Shown here: in pieces, positions 36,195 through 46,061 of the stretch | Layout of the letters: every line of letters begins with the position of its first letter | Position numbering within the stretch: position 1 is the first letter of the stretch | From: Pseudoalteromonas phenolica | GTDB taxonomy: Bacteria > Pseudomonadota > Gammaproteobacteria > Enterobacterales > Alteromonadaceae | Direction of reading: 5' to 3' | DNA length: 64,000 nucleotides | Assembly (NCBI RefSeq): GCF_005886345.1 | Contig: NZ_PNEC01000023.1 | Coordinates: 1-64,000, forward strand | Translations under genes and position numbers: made by a program | Notes under the pieces: generated by a model | Databases searched by the model: none | Told to the model about the DNA's origin: nothing | The model's input: only the letters and a program-made list of their open reading frames with translations

Positions 36195-37676
36195 ATGCTT
36201 CCGGTGATCGCTCTAGTTGGGCGACCTAATGTGGGTAAATCCACACTTTTTAACCGTTTAACACGCACTCGTGATGCGTTAGTAGCGGACTTTCCTGGCC
36301 TAACGCGTGACCGTAAATATGGTCAAGCGAACTATGATGGCTATGAGTTTATCGTTGTTGATACAGGTGGTATCGATGGTAGCGAAGAAGGGATTGAAAC
36401 CGAAATGGCTGAGCAGTCACTGCTTGCCATTGAAGAAGCGGATATTGTTTTATTCTTAGTAGATGCCCGTGCGGGTATGAATGCAGCCGATCAGGCGATT
36501 GCGCAGCATTTACGTAAACAAGAGAAAAAATGCTTTATCGTAGCGAATAAAACCGATGGTATCGATGCTGATTCTCATTGTGCTGAGTTTTATCAATTAT
36601 CATTGGGTGATGTTCACCAAATTGCAGCAGCGCACGGTCGTGGTGTTACTCAGTTATTAGATCATACTTTACAGCCTGTTATCGCAGAGTTGGCAGGCGA
36701 AGCTGAAGAGCTTGAGCAAGATGACGAAAGCTTAGCTGAGCTTTACCTTGAAGGTGAAGATGGCGAGAAGCTGGAAGATGGTAAAACGGGTTTTGAAGAT
36801 AAGCCGGTTAAACTAGCTATTATTGGTCGTCCTAATGTAGGTAAATCAACGCTTACTAACCGTATTCTAGGTGAAGAGCGTGTGATTGTGTACGATATGC
36901 CGGGTACGACCCGTGACTCTGTTTATATCCCGATGACGCGCAACGATAAAGAATATGTCCTGATCGACACTGCTGGTGTACGTAAGCGTAAAAAGGTCAG
37001 CGATGTAGTCGAAAAGTTCTCAGTGATCAAAACGCTTAAAGCCATTGAAGATGCCAATGTAGTGTTATTGGTGGTTGATGCGCGCGAAGGTATTTCTGAT
37101 CAAGACTTAAGCTTATTAGGCTTTACGTTAAACGCGGGTCGTTCACTGGTCATTGCCATCAATAAGTGGGATGGCTTGGACGAGTATGTAAAAGAGCGTA
37201 TCAAAACTGAGCTAGACCGTCGTTTAGGTTTCATCGATTTTGCCCGTTTACACTTTATCTCAGCACTTCATGGCACAGGTGTAGGTCACTTATTTGAGTC
37301 TGTTGACGAAGCCTATGAATCTGCGACTAAGCGTATCAGCACAGCAATGCTACGTCGTATCATGGATATGGCGCAAGCTGATCACCAGCCGCCGCTAGTA
37401 CGTGGCCGTCGAGTGAAGTTAAAGTATGCGCACGCCGGTGGTTACAACCCGCCACGGATTGTTATTCACGGTAACCAGGTACATGACTTACCTGACAGTT
37501 ATAAGCGTTACTTAATGAATTACTACCGTAAAGCACTTGGCGTTATGGGTACACCGATTAAGATTGAATTTAAAGAAGGTGATAACCCGTATGCAGGTCG
37601 CAGCAACAAGATGACTTTATCGCAAAAGCGTAAGTTACGAGCTTTTTCAAAAGAAAACCGTAACAAAGACAGTTAA
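36195..37676 (+). CDS. der: Ribosome assembly GTPase Der (EngA)
   Basis: 493-aa GTPase needed for 50S subunit assembly. Two tandem G domains: [20 protein letters not shown] (from about residue 8) with DTGGI, and a second [20 protein letters not shown] (from about 215) with DTAGV and NKWD. An acidic linker (about 170-205) separates them. The C-terminal KH-like domain follows (about 400-475). The spacing and length are typical. Confidence 0.97.
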   Translation: MLPVIALVGRPNVGKSTLFNRLTRTRDALVADFPGLTRDRKYGQANYDGYEFIVVDTGGIDGSEEGIETEMAEQSLLAIEEADIVLFLVDARAGMNAADQAIAQHLRKQEKKCFIVANKTDGIDADSHCAEFYQLSLGDVHQIAAAHGRGVTQLLDHTLQPVIAELAGEAEELEQDDESLAELYLEGEDGEKLEDGKTGFEDKPVKLAIIGRPNVGKSTLTNRILGEERVIVYDMPGTTRDSVYIPMTRNDKEYVLIDTAGVRKRKKVSDVVEKFSVIKTLKAIEDANVVLLVVDAREGISDQDLSLLGFTLNAGRSLVIAINKWDGLDEYVKERIKTELDRRLGFIDFARLHFISALHGTGVGHLFESVDEAYESATKRISTAMLRRIMDMAQADHQPPLVRGRRVKLKYAHAGGYNPPRIVIHGNQVHDLPDSYKRYLMNYYRKALGVMGTPIKIEFKEGDNPYAGRSNKMTLSQKRKLRAFSKENRNKDS

Positions 37677-37700
37677 AGATTAACTGGTATTATAGACATT

Positions 37701-37727
37701 AAAAAAGGAGCTTGATGCTCCTTTTTT
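37701..37727. terminator. Bidirectional terminator der / msrA
   Basis: AAAAAAGGAGC and GCTCCTTTTTT around a TTGAT loop, lying between the convergent ends of der (plus) and msrA (minus). Confidence 0.88.
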
Positions 37728-37747
37728 GTTATTGAATATCAGCAAAT

Positions 37748-38281
37748 TTACTCATCGAGTAGGTGTGCGTACTTTTGACTAAACTTTGCTACTTTAGGGG
37801 CCACAACCACACTACAATAGCCCTGATTTGGGTTCTCATTAAAGTAGTCTTGGTGATACTGCTCTGCAGAGTAGAAAGTGACCGCAGGTGTTACCTCAGT
37901 GACAATTTTCTCGGCTAAATGTGGCTGTAACTGTTTGATGGCTTGTTCAGTCAGTTCAGCTTGTGCGTCATCGTGATAGAAAACTGCACTGCGATATTGC
38001 GTGCCTACGTCATTACCTTGACGGTTTAATTGAGTTGGATCGTGCAAAGTAAAGAACATATCTAATAGTTGTCTGTAGCTGATGACATCAGCGTCGAAGC
38101 TGAGCTGAACTACTTCAGCATGGCCGGTCATGCCTGTACAGATATCTTTGTAGGTAGGATCGTTGGTATGACCCCCCATGTAGCCAGATTCAACTTTATG
38201 AACGCCTTTGACGCGGCGAAAAGCCGCATCAATACACCAGAAGCAGCCACCGGCAAAGGTTGCCGTTGCAATGTTAGCCAT
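37748..38281 (-). CDS. msrA: Peptide methionine (S)-S-oxide reductase MsrA
   Basis: 177 aa. Repairs oxidised methionine (S-epimer). Catalytic motif ATFAGGCFWCIDAAFRRVKG (Cys13 with the GCFWC signature) and the conserved YRSAVFYHDDAQ and EQYHQDYF segments are present. Its start overlaps the end of the RND permease gene by 8 nt, so it is probably expressed as the last gene of the efflux operon, which is an unusual partner. Confidence 0.96.
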   Translation of the reverse strand: MANIATATFAGGCFWCIDAAFRRVKGVHKVESGYMGGHTNDPTYKDICTGMTGHAEVVQLSFDADVISYRQLLDMFFTLHDPTQLNRQGNDVGTQYRSAVFYHDDAQAELTEQAIKQLQPHLAEKIVTEVTPAVTFYSAEQYHQDYFNENPNQGYCSVVVAPKVAKFSQKYAHLLDE

Positions 38282-41200
38282 GATTTTTCTCCTCTAAAGT
38301 GCGTGCTTGTTCAGCAATTTTTTGACTTAAGAACTCAGGTGATTGAGTCTTACGCGCCAGTAACGAATAAGCGCAAGGAATAATAAATAGCGTCAGTATA
38401 GTTGCCACGCTTACACCTGCAAAAATAACTACACCAATTACCATGCGACTTTCTGAGCCTGGGCCTGTCGCAAATACCAGCGGGATCGCACTCATTACCG
38501 TCGTCAGCGACGTCATGATAATAGGGCGCAGGCGCTGAACGGCAGCATCAACTAAAGCCTGCTCAAATGCGATGCCTTTGTCGCGTAACTGGTTGGCAAA
38601 CTCAACAATGAGAATACCATTTTTAGCACTCAAACCAATCAGCATCACAATACCAATTTGGCTGTAGATATTCAGGCTACTGTCGGTGATAAATAAACCG
38701 TACATAGCGCCAACCAGCCCAAGCGGTACGGTTAGCATGATCACCAGTGGGTGTATAAAACTTTCAAACTGAGCAGCAAGCACTAAGAAGGTGACAGTCA
38801 ACGCGAGTAGGAATACGTAAGTCATGGCCGACTCACCTTCATAAAACAGCTTAGATTCACCTTTATAATCAACAGCACCATCTATATGGTTTTCTTCAGC
38901 AGCAACCGTGTTTAAGAAATCTAAAGCTTCGGCCAGCGTATACTCATCCGCAAGGTTTGCAGTGATGGTGATTGCACGCATACGGTTATAGCGATTTAAA
39001 CGTGAAGCTGTGGCTTCTTCAGTCACAGTGATCAAGCTGTCTAGTGGGATCAGTTCTCCTGTACGAGACTTAACAAAGATATCAGCAATATCATTAGGCG
39101 CAGCGAAATCTGCTTTAGTACCTTTCAAAATCACATCATATTCTTCACCGCGGTCAATAAAGGTGGTAACGCGGCGTTGGCCCAACATAGTTTCAAGGGT
39201 GCGACCAATATCACTTACCGACACTCCTAAGTCTGCCGCTTTTAATTTATCAATGCTGACCAAAAACTGTGGGAAGGTTTCTTTGTAATCATGGTCTAGG
39301 CGAACAAGGCCTTTGTTCTGGCGTGCTTTAGATAAAATTTTATCTCGCCATTCGACCAGCTCTTCGTAATCGTTACCTTGCAGTACAAATTCGATAGGGC
39401 GTGACTGACCGCCGCCGCCAATGCCTCGGCGCATAATAGCAAAAGCACGCACATCGGTGACTTCGCGCATTTTGCCGCTGATCTCACCCATAACCTGCCA
39501 AGTTGAACGCTTGCGCTCGTCCCAATCAGGCATACCTACGATGGCAACACCACCACGACCACCCCAACCTGGAACACGCACTAGTACACGGCTGAGTTCA
39601 CCCGCTTCAACATATGGCAGTAGTCGTTCTTCAATCTTTGCCATATTCTCAGCATTGTTTTCGTAACTCGCGCCTTCAGGGCCATTCATCATAACAAAGA
39701 AAGTACCGCGGTCTTCTCTAGGTGTGAGTTCAGATGGAATTTGCTTCATGAGGGTATAAGTTGCAAAACCCGCTAACACCAGTACCGCCAATAAGCTGAA
39801 ACGTCTGTTTAAGTTATCTTCTAGTACTTTACGATAACCATTTTCAAGCTTAGTAAATTGTTTATCCATCCACTGAGTAAAGCGACTTTCACTACTACTA
39901 GGCTTAAGTACTTTGGAGCATAAAGCTGGTGACAGGGTCAGGGCTGTGACGCTTGAGAATACAACAGCGGCACTGGTTGCCATAGCAAACTCAGTAAAGA
40001 GTGCACCAATTCGACCATCCATAAATACCAAGGGTACAAACACAGAAACGAGTACAAGTGTTGTGGCTATGATGGCAAAACCTACCTCACGTGCGCCTCT
40101 AAATGCCGCTAAAAGTGGCGGCTCACCAAGCTCGATACGGCGATAAATGTTCTCGAGCATAACAATGGCATCGTCCACGACTAAACCTATTGCTAATACC
40201 AGAGCCAATAGAGTGAGTAAGTTGATTGAATAACCCATTGAGAGTAAGAACATAAAGGTAGCGATAAGCGCTACGGGCACAGTGACCGCAGGAATTAAAG
40301 TTGCACGAATGTTACCTAAGAAGATAAAGATCACTACCACAACTAAGCCCATAGCAATCGCAAGCGTACGATAAACTTCGGTAATAGATTCACGAATGAA
40401 GATAGAAGAATCGTAACTATCCTGAATCGTCGTGCCTTCAGGCAGGTTACGCTTAATTTTCTCTAGTTCCTTGCGGGCATTATCGACGACTTCTAAGGTA
40501 TTGGCTTTGGCTTGCTTTACAATGCCCATACCAACCATGTTTTTACCATTCCCGCGAAATGTACTTTCGTTGTCAGCGGCTTCAAGTAGAACATCTGCTA
40601 CTTCCCCTAGGCGAATTAAATAGCCTTGTTCGCCTCGTTTAATGACAAGGTTATTAAAGTCTTTTTGGGTTTTGTAACTACGTGTTATGCGTACAGAAAA
40701 ATCTCGGTCAAGAGATTCAATTTCACCAGCTGGCAGCTCAACATTTTCACGACGTAAAACCTGCTCTATGTCGCTTGAAGTAATGCCGCGTGCTGCCATG
40801 GCTTTTCTATCTAACCAAATTTTCATGGCATATTGACGTTCACCACCAATACGCACGTTAGAAACACCATCAACCACTGCAAGGCGGTCGACAATATAGC
40901 GCTGAGCAAAGTCAGACAGTTCTAACGTGTTCATAGAGGTGCTGTTAAGAACAAACCAAGCGATAGGGCTCTCATCTGAATTTGATTTAGAGACCTCAGG
41001 AGGACGTACTTGTTCTGGAAGTCTATCTAATGCGCGTGAAACACGCTCGCGAACGTCATTTGCTGCTGCGTCAATATCTCGGTCAATATTAAATTCAATG
41101 GTGATGTTTGAGCGACCATTGCGAGATGATGAAGTGATGCTCTTGATGCCTTCAATACCTGATATACGGTTTTCGAGCACTTGCGTGATTTTCGTTTCAA

Positions 41201-41375
41201 CCACTTCACTTGAAGCACCAGTATAGCTTGTAGAGACACTGACTATTGGTGTTTCAATGTCTGGGTATTCACGCAGTGGCAACATGGTAAATGCCACGAT
41301 ACCGAACGTGAGTAATAGCAGGTTAATTACAATTGCAAAAACGGGGCGCTTTACCGCAGTATCTGTAATTCTCAC
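38274..41375 (-). CDS. RND-type efflux permease, HAE1/AcrB family
   Basis: 1033-aa inner-membrane, proton-driven tripartite efflux pump subunit with twelve helices and two large periplasmic loops. Visible family features: N-terminal ITDTAVKRPVFAIVINLLL, the TM4 proton-relay region LLALVLAIGLVVDDAIVMLENI (two adjacent Asp, about 393-414), and the C-terminal LIGLSAKNGILIVEFANQLR. Start is GTG. The periplasmic adaptor gene lies 4 nt upstream; no TolC-type outer-membrane gene is adjacent, so a shared TolC elsewhere is likely. Substrates cannot be deduced. Confidence 0.95.
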   Translation of the reverse strand: MRITDTAVKRPVFAIVINLLLLTFGIVAFTMLPLREYPDIETPIVSVSTSYTGASSEVVETKITQVLENRISGIEGIKSITSSSRNGRSNITIEFNIDRDIDAAANDVRERVSRALDRLPEQVRPPEVSKSNSDESPIAWFVLNSTSMNTLELSDFAQRYIVDRLAVVDGVSNVRIGGERQYAMKIWLDRKAMAARGITSSDIEQVLRRENVELPAGEIESLDRDFSVRITRSYKTQKDFNNLVIKRGEQGYLIRLGEVADVLLEAADNESTFRGNGKNMVGMGIVKQAKANTLEVVDNARKELEKIKRNLPEGTTIQDSYDSSIFIRESITEVYRTLAIAMGLVVVVIFIFLGNIRATLIPAVTVPVALIATFMFLLSMGYSINLLTLLALVLAIGLVVDDAIVMLENIYRRIELGEPPLLAAFRGAREVGFAIIATTLVLVSVFVPLVFMDGRIGALFTEFAMATSAAVVFSSVTALTLSPALCSKVLKPSSSESRFTQWMDKQFTKLENGYRKVLEDNLNRRFSLLAVLVLAGFATYTLMKQIPSELTPREDRGTFFVMMNGPEGASYENNAENMAKIEERLLPYVEAGELSRVLVRVPGWGGRGGVAIVGMPDWDERKRSTWQVMGEISGKMREVTDVRAFAIMRRGIGGGGQSRPIEFVLQGNDYEELVEWRDKILSKARQNKGLVRLDHDYKETFPQFLVSIDKLKAADLGVSVSDIGRTLETMLGQRRVTTFIDRGEEYDVILKGTKADFAAPNDIADIFVKSRTGELIPLDSLITVTEEATASRLNRYNRMRAITITANLADEYTLAEALDFLNTVAAEENHIDGAVDYKGESKLFYEGESAMTYVFLLALTVTFLVLAAQFESFIHPLVIMLTVPLGLVGAMYGLFITDSSLNIYSQIGIVMLIGLSAKNGILIVEFANQLRDKGIAFEQALVDAAVQRLRPIIMTSLTTVMSAIPLVFATGPGSESRMVIGVVIFAGVSVATILTLFIIPCAYSLLARKTQSPEFLSQKIAEQARTLEEKNHG

Positions 41376-41379
41376 TCGA

Positions 41380-42435
41380 TTACCCCTGTGTCGTTACTGA
41401 AGAGCCAGGGCGAATTTTAATGGTACCTTCGGTGATCACTTGTTGACCTGCTTCTAAACCACTTTTAATGGCAACCCAACCATGAAAACGTTCAAGTAAC
41501 TCGACTTTGACTTGCTGTGCTTTATCGTTGTCATCGATGATATACACAAAGTGGTTTTCCTGACGAGGGATGATACTTTTTTCAGGCACCATGAGCGCTT
41601 CGATACGGCCCAGCTCCAATGCTACTTGCATCAGCATACCTGGTCGTAAAAGGTTGGTTTCATTTTCAAAACTGGCAGTGACAGATACGCTACGTGTTGC
41701 TTGATTGATACGCGGTTCAATATGTGTCACTTCACCAGTAAACGGAGTATTAGGGTAAGCATCTGAAATCGCAGATACCTGCATGCCTTGGGTTAATTGA
41801 GCTAGATACTTTTCAGGTACCTGAAAGTCTACTTTGATAATGCTGATGTCATCTAGAGTGGTGAAAGGGGTGTTGCTATTCACAAAACTACCGATATCGA
41901 CTAGACGTTTACCTAGCACTCCAGAAAATGGGGCTTTGATCACCATCTCTTGCAATTTTGATTCTGCATTGGCAAGTTTTGCTTGCAATGCATCGACTTC
42001 AGATGCTTGTTCTTCTAGCTGAGATTGGGCAGCAGATTGAGAGCGAGCTAGCTCTTGCAAGCGTTTAAGTTGTCGTTTTTGCTCTTTTAAATTAATTTTT
42101 AATTCTTTAACGGTTAAACGCTCTTGTTTATCGCGAAGGGTGGCAAGCACTTGCCCAACTTGCACAAACTCGCCATCTTTGAAGGTAAGAGACTCTATAT
42201 AGTCACTTTGTGCACTGATGACGTTGATGGCTTGGTTTGCTCTGGCTGTACCTACGGCGTCAATATTGATACTTTTGATGTCAGTACTAACTATATGCGC
42301 TGCAACTTGGGTTGCTGGGCGAGACGAAGGTCCTGTTTTACTGTGGCTCACTGGTAGATAAAAGTAACCACTAATAGCGATTAAGATTAAAATTAAAACG
42401 GGAAATAGGACTTTACCTGATTGCTTGTTATACAT
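41380..42435 (-). CDS. RND efflux periplasmic adaptor (membrane fusion protein)
   Basis: 351 aa. N-terminal membrane anchor (about 9-27, VLFPVLILILIAISGYFYLPV), a lipoyl/barrel-sandwich domain split by a coiled-coil hairpin (about 110-160), a beta-barrel domain, and a membrane-proximal domain ending in GTIKIRPGSSV. No lipobox is seen. First gene of the adaptor-permease-msrA operon. The 236 bases upstream separate it from a divergent gene. Confidence 0.94.
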   Translation of the reverse strand: MYNKQSGKVLFPVLILILIAISGYFYLPVSHSKTGPSSRPATQVAAHIVSTDIKSINIDAVGTARANQAINVISAQSDYIESLTFKDGEFVQVGQVLATLRDKQERLTVKELKINLKEQKRQLKRLQELARSQSAAQSQLEEQASEVDALQAKLANAESKLQEMVIKAPFSGVLGKRLVDIGSFVNSNTPFTTLDDISIIKVDFQVPEKYLAQLTQGMQVSAISDAYPNTPFTGEVTHIEPRINQATRSVSVTASFENETNLLRPGMLMQVALELGRIEALMVPEKSIIPRQENHFVYIIDDNDKAQQVKVELLERFHGWVAIKSGLEAGQQVITEGTIKIRPGSSVTTQG

Positions 42436-42671
42436 GTTATTCGACCACTGCTATTGATGAGCTCAGTTTACAAGCTTTATACGATCGAAAAATGAGTATG
42501 GTCGTATTAATTTGTGTGTTGAACGAAAATTAAATCTCAGCTATGTGCTTGTACCGATTATGTTTGTGGATGTCAAAATGAAGCCAGAAAAAAAGTGTCC
42601 CCGATGTGAGAAAATTAGAAAATATGTTGTTTGGACAGTTTTGATGTTCATTTTTTATTTTAGTTTGTACA

Positions 42672-43412
42672 ATGGCTGAATCAACTAAACATGTTTTTTT
42701 AAGGGCCTCTGCAAATAGGTTCAGTATAGAGTTGATGCTGGTAGGTGGTGTCGCTATCGCGATTGTTATGCTATTTGTTACACTCAGAGCAACACCAATA
42801 AGTGTCATCGAAATTATATTTGTCGCCACAGCGATAATGGCGGTGGTTTTGGGCTTTTTGAAAAGCCGTGAACCCTTTTATAGCTTTCAATTGAATTATA
42901 GAAAAATCACTTATTATCATAAGGTTGGTGAGTGGAGTATCGAAATATCTAATATCTCATCTGTCGGAGTTCCTACAGCAAGCGATGGTTTTGAACAAGT
43001 AGAATTAAACGCAGTAGGTATAAAACTCAAAGATGAAATACGTTTCTTAAACGACTTACACCCACGACTAGCGTGTAAATTATTAATTGAACAACGACAT
43101 ATTTTTTTACAAGCTGTTAAAATGCATTGCAAATCCGGCTCCTGCCCATCAGAATGGCTTGTTGAACCTAGTGAGTTCCAAGCGGGCTCGGGTCAAATTT
43201 ATACCGGTTTAATCGCCATGTTTGCAAATCGGATGCAACATTTACATACGTTGACAGGCTACCACTTATTGTTGCCCGCAAATGTGTTAGATAGGGATAT
43301 ATGGGATTTTTCAAACCTATTGAACCACTGGAAATTAAATCCAGAAATGGTGGTCCAAGAATTGCTAGATAAACAGGCCACCGTTGCAAGAAGTAACAGG
43401 AACGATTCATGA
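42672..43412 (+). CDS. DUF2982-like membrane protein
   Basis: 246 aa with two adjacent membrane helices (about 21-40 and 43-62), then a cytoplasmic PH-like region (FYSFQLNYRKITYYHKVGEW start) and a mostly helical C-terminus. It resembles the DUF2982 family of Alteromonadales, known only as conserved hypothetical. The start is uncertain: the ATG has no clear ribosome-binding site and a TACAAT sequence overlaps it; an in-frame ATG at 42735 is less likely because it would cut into the first helix. It overlaps the next gene by 4 nt. Confidence 0.65.
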   Translation: MAESTKHVFLRASANRFSIELMLVGGVAIAIVMLFVTLRATPISVIEIIFVATAIMAVVLGFLKSREPFYSFQLNYRKITYYHKVGEWSIEISNISSVGVPTASDGFEQVELNAVGIKLKDEIRFLNDLHPRLACKLLIEQRHIFLQAVKMHCKSGSCPSEWLVEPSEFQAGSGQIYTGLIAMFANRMQHLHTLTGYHLLLPANVLDRDIWDFSNLLNHWKLNPEMVVQELLDKQATVARSNRNDS

Positions 43413-43741
43413 GTATAGAAAGAGCCTTTATTAAAAGTGGACGTAATACCATTATTCATAAAGAAAAGAAGCTCGACCTAGTAATTGTAAACGGTGAGGC
43501 ACACCCAAAAATTAAAGTAACTGCTAATGGACTTGTGCCATTCAAAGAAGGACTGCCAAGAAACCGACGTGAAGGTAAAGAGCGTTATTTAGAAGTTGTT
43601 CAAGTCGCAAGTGCGGATGTTTTTGGGGAAGTAAAACGTTTGTTGTTTATCCAAGCGCTTGATGGGCGTGAATACAAAATCGATTATAGTAAGATCGGAA
43701 CAAAGTTATTTGTGCGCATACATCAAGATAGCTATCTCTAA
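43409..43741 (+). CDS. Hypothetical protein
   Basis: 110 aa, basic, no signal peptide or membrane segment. The ATG overlaps the upstream stop (ATGA), so it is coupled to the DUF2982-like gene. Beta-rich segments (KLDLVIVNGEAHPKIKVTANG, RLLFIQALDGREYKIDYSKIG) suggest a small domain. No family recognised. Confidence 0.6.
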   Translation: MSIERAFIKSGRNTIIHKEKKLDLVIVNGEAHPKIKVTANGLVPFKEGLPRNRREGKERYLEVVQVASADVFGEVKRLLFIQALDGREYKIDYSKIGTKLFVRIHQDSYL

Positions 43742-43758
43742 TTCTATTAGGAGCGTCT

Positions 43759-45456
43759 ATGTTGCGTCGAGCATCTCTAAGTGTTGTAGCGAGTTTTTTA
43801 CTTTTAGGGTGTGGCGGTGGAGGCTCCGACTCAAATGACCGTATAGAAAATGCCAGTGTTAATGCGGGGGCAGATTTCGGTGTTGAAGAAAAAGCCGATT
43901 TTACTTTATCAGCTGTCGGCTCTCCATCTGGTGGTACTTTTACCTGGCAGGTGATAGAGGGACCCAATATGAAAGGGTTTCCTCAAGAAGGACAAGAACT
44001 AAGTTTAACAGCGCCGGATGTTAAGGCCGATACCTCAGCCACATTAAAAGTTGAGTATTTAGCTCCCAGCGGTGTGTTAGTTTCAGACACAGTCAATATT
44101 GCTATTGGTTCTCGAAATCAACTTCCTCTCCCTCTTATTGAGAAAATTGCACCTGATAGGGATGTTTTACAATACAAAGATGAAGTGACACTCAGTGCTG
44201 AATCATCTACGGATCCAGATGAAAACGGCAAAATCATTGAGTATGCTTGGCAACAAGTGAGTGGTCCTTCGCTCACATTTGAACGCAAAGATCAAGTCAC
44301 TCTCAGCTTTATTCACCCGCTATTATCAGCTAATGAAACCGCTCGTTTTAAACTTACTCTCACCGATGATGAGGGGGGGGAAAGTAGTACAGAGTTTTCT
44401 CTGACCTTATACAAAAATGCGCAAGTTGTATTTGCTGATGCAGGTGAAGACATCAAAGTGATTGAGTTTGATAAAGGGCAATTAGATGCATCGGGAAGCT
44501 TATCTTCTACCAGAGACTATAGCTGTTTATGGGAGCAGCTAGAGCGACCTAAAACACAACTTGACGACTTAATTTCAGACGCAAACCTATGCCAAACCAC
44601 TTTTACCGCGCCTGATGTCGATATCGCTTCGCTGTTAAAGTTTCAAGTGACGGTGACTGAGCCTGGTGGTTTTACCGACAAAGACAGTATGGAAGTCAGT
44701 GTGCAAAGACGGGCTGTGGGTGAAAATCTGAATGATACTGGTCAGCAACGTTGTTTTAATAGCGAAGCGGTGATTGATTGCGAAAATGAGACTTTTCCGA
44801 GGCAAGATGCAGAACTTGGTCGGGATAGCTTTGTTTTAAATGAAGGAAAAACCGGATCCGGTTTGGCTGCATTTGATTTTACTAAATTAGATGAAAATGC
44901 CCGTCCTATTCTTGATAGTAGCACTAGTAACTTCAGTTGTGTCAAAGATAACAATACAGGCTTGATCTGGGAAGTGAAGCAAGCGAATTCAGCAATTCCA
45001 CCAAATGCGCCTTTACGAGACACTCGAAATACTTACACTTGGTATTTAACCAATTACCCGAATGGCATGCCTGGTACAGATATTTCTAGCTGTTCAAGCT
45101 CAGTAAGGTGCGATACCCAGATATATATCAATGAAGTAAATGCCACTAATTACTGTGGCGGACGTAATTGGCGGCTACCGACTTTTATCGAGATGATAGG
45201 GTTATTTAACTATGGTGAAGTCGCAGGTGGTTCTTATGTGCTTGATCCAACTTATTTTCCTAATATAGCTAACCCTAACTGGACGGGATCAAGCTTTTAC
45301 TGGACTTCACAGCCGAGTATAGAGGGTGCCAGTGATAACACTAATCTAATAGAAGCCTATGCATTTGATATGTTGACGGGTGAAACAGTTGAATTAGAAC
45401 AAGATAATAAGGCGTATATTCGCTTGGTAAGAGAGGTATCTAATAATGAAGAGTAA
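43759..45456 (+). CDS. Lipoprotein with PKD/Ig-like repeats and C-terminal DUF1566 domain
   Basis: 565-aa predicted lipoprotein (MLRRASLSVVASFLLLGC, Cys18, then Gly-rich GGGGSDS). About 30-320 holds three Ig/PKD-like beta domains (SADSSTDPDENG-type turn in AESSTDPDENGKIIEYAWQQ; ANAGADF and ADAGEDIKV starts). The C-terminus (about 390-562) is a DUF1566 domain with GLIWEVK, NWRLPTFIEMIGLFNY and FYWTSQPS motifs; this fold is related to C-type-lectin/FGE-like proteins. Likely surface or periplasmic adhesion/recognition. It overlaps the next DUF1566 gene by 11 nt. Confidence 0.8.
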   Translation: MLRRASLSVVASFLLLGCGGGGSDSNDRIENASVNAGADFGVEEKADFTLSAVGSPSGGTFTWQVIEGPNMKGFPQEGQELSLTAPDVKADTSATLKVEYLAPSGVLVSDTVNIAIGSRNQLPLPLIEKIAPDRDVLQYKDEVTLSAESSTDPDENGKIIEYAWQQVSGPSLTFERKDQVTLSFIHPLLSANETARFKLTLTDDEGGESSTEFSLTLYKNAQVVFADAGEDIKVIEFDKGQLDASGSLSSTRDYSCLWEQLERPKTQLDDLISDANLCQTTFTAPDVDIASLLKFQVTVTEPGGFTDKDSMEVSVQRRAVGENLNDTGQQRCFNSEAVIDCENETFPRQDAELGRDSFVLNEGKTGSGLAAFDFTKLDENARPILDSSTSNFSCVKDNNTGLIWEVKQANSAIPPNAPLRDTRNTYTWYLTNYPNGMPGTDISSCSSSVRCDTQIYINEVNATNYCGGRNWRLPTFIEMIGLFNYGEVAGGSYVLDPTYFPNIANPNWTGSSFYWTSQPSIEGASDNTNLIEAYAFDMLTGETVELEQDNKAYIRLVREVSNNEE

Positions 45457-46003
45457 CAAATTTGTTTTGATACCTATGCTTTTAGGCAGTGCGCTTAGTC
45501 AGGCACAAGTCTGTATTCCTGAAGCGGTTGATCCTGAACGAGAGATTGACCCTTCCGAGCGGTTTGAGATTAATGAAACCGATGGCGTGGTATTGGACCG
45601 CAGTACGGGCCTAATGTGGCAGCAGTGCGAAGTTGGTTTGAATTATAATGCTGATACCAGAACTTGTACGGGTAGCATTCAAAAACTGACTTGGCAGCAG
45701 GCGCTTCTTGAGGCTAATGATAATAGTCACGCCAGTTACACAGATTGGCATGTACCCAATATAAAAGAACTCGCCAGTATTATTGATCATAGTTGTGCAT
45801 CACCAGCATTAGCTCAGCTAGAGCTGGGTATTTTCTTGTTCAGTAATGAATTACTTAATGGTGAAGAAGGCGATTATTGGTCAAATACAACCGTTTCATT
45901 GGAGCCCGAGTATGCTTGGACGTTTCAAGTCTCAGACGGCAAGAACAGGTATCTCAAAAAAACGCAAACTGGTCGATTAAGGCTAGTACGTTACGCAAAA
46001 TAG
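45446..46003 (+). CDS. Secreted DUF1566-domain protein
   Basis: 185 aa with a signal peptide (MKSNKFVLIPMLLGSALSQAQ, about 1-21). The rest is one DUF1566 domain: DGVVLDRSTGLMWQQCEVG, LTWQQALLEAND, DWHVPNIKELASIID, YWSNTTVS, GRLRLVRYAK. It overlaps the preceding lipoprotein gene, which has the same domain at its C-terminus, so the two are probably made together and may interact. Function of the domain is not established. Confidence 0.8.
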   Translation: MKSNKFVLIPMLLGSALSQAQVCIPEAVDPEREIDPSERFEINETDGVVLDRSTGLMWQQCEVGLNYNADTRTCTGSIQKLTWQQALLEANDNSHASYTDWHVPNIKELASIIDHSCASPALAQLELGIFLFSNELLNGEEGDYWSNTTVSLEPEYAWTFQVSDGKNRYLKKTQTGRLRLVRYAK

Positions 46004-46061
46004 ATTTAGCTTAAAGTTAAAATTTGCTAATCTTCCCGCCTTCATTTTATGGGACCCTATT

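Noticed and set aside
43647..43967. 106-codon minus-strand frame covering the start of the PKD/DUF1566 lipoprotein
   Set aside because: It overlaps the promoter-proximal part of a well-supported lipoprotein gene and shows low-complexity Ser/Pro/Lys composition typical of antisense frames.
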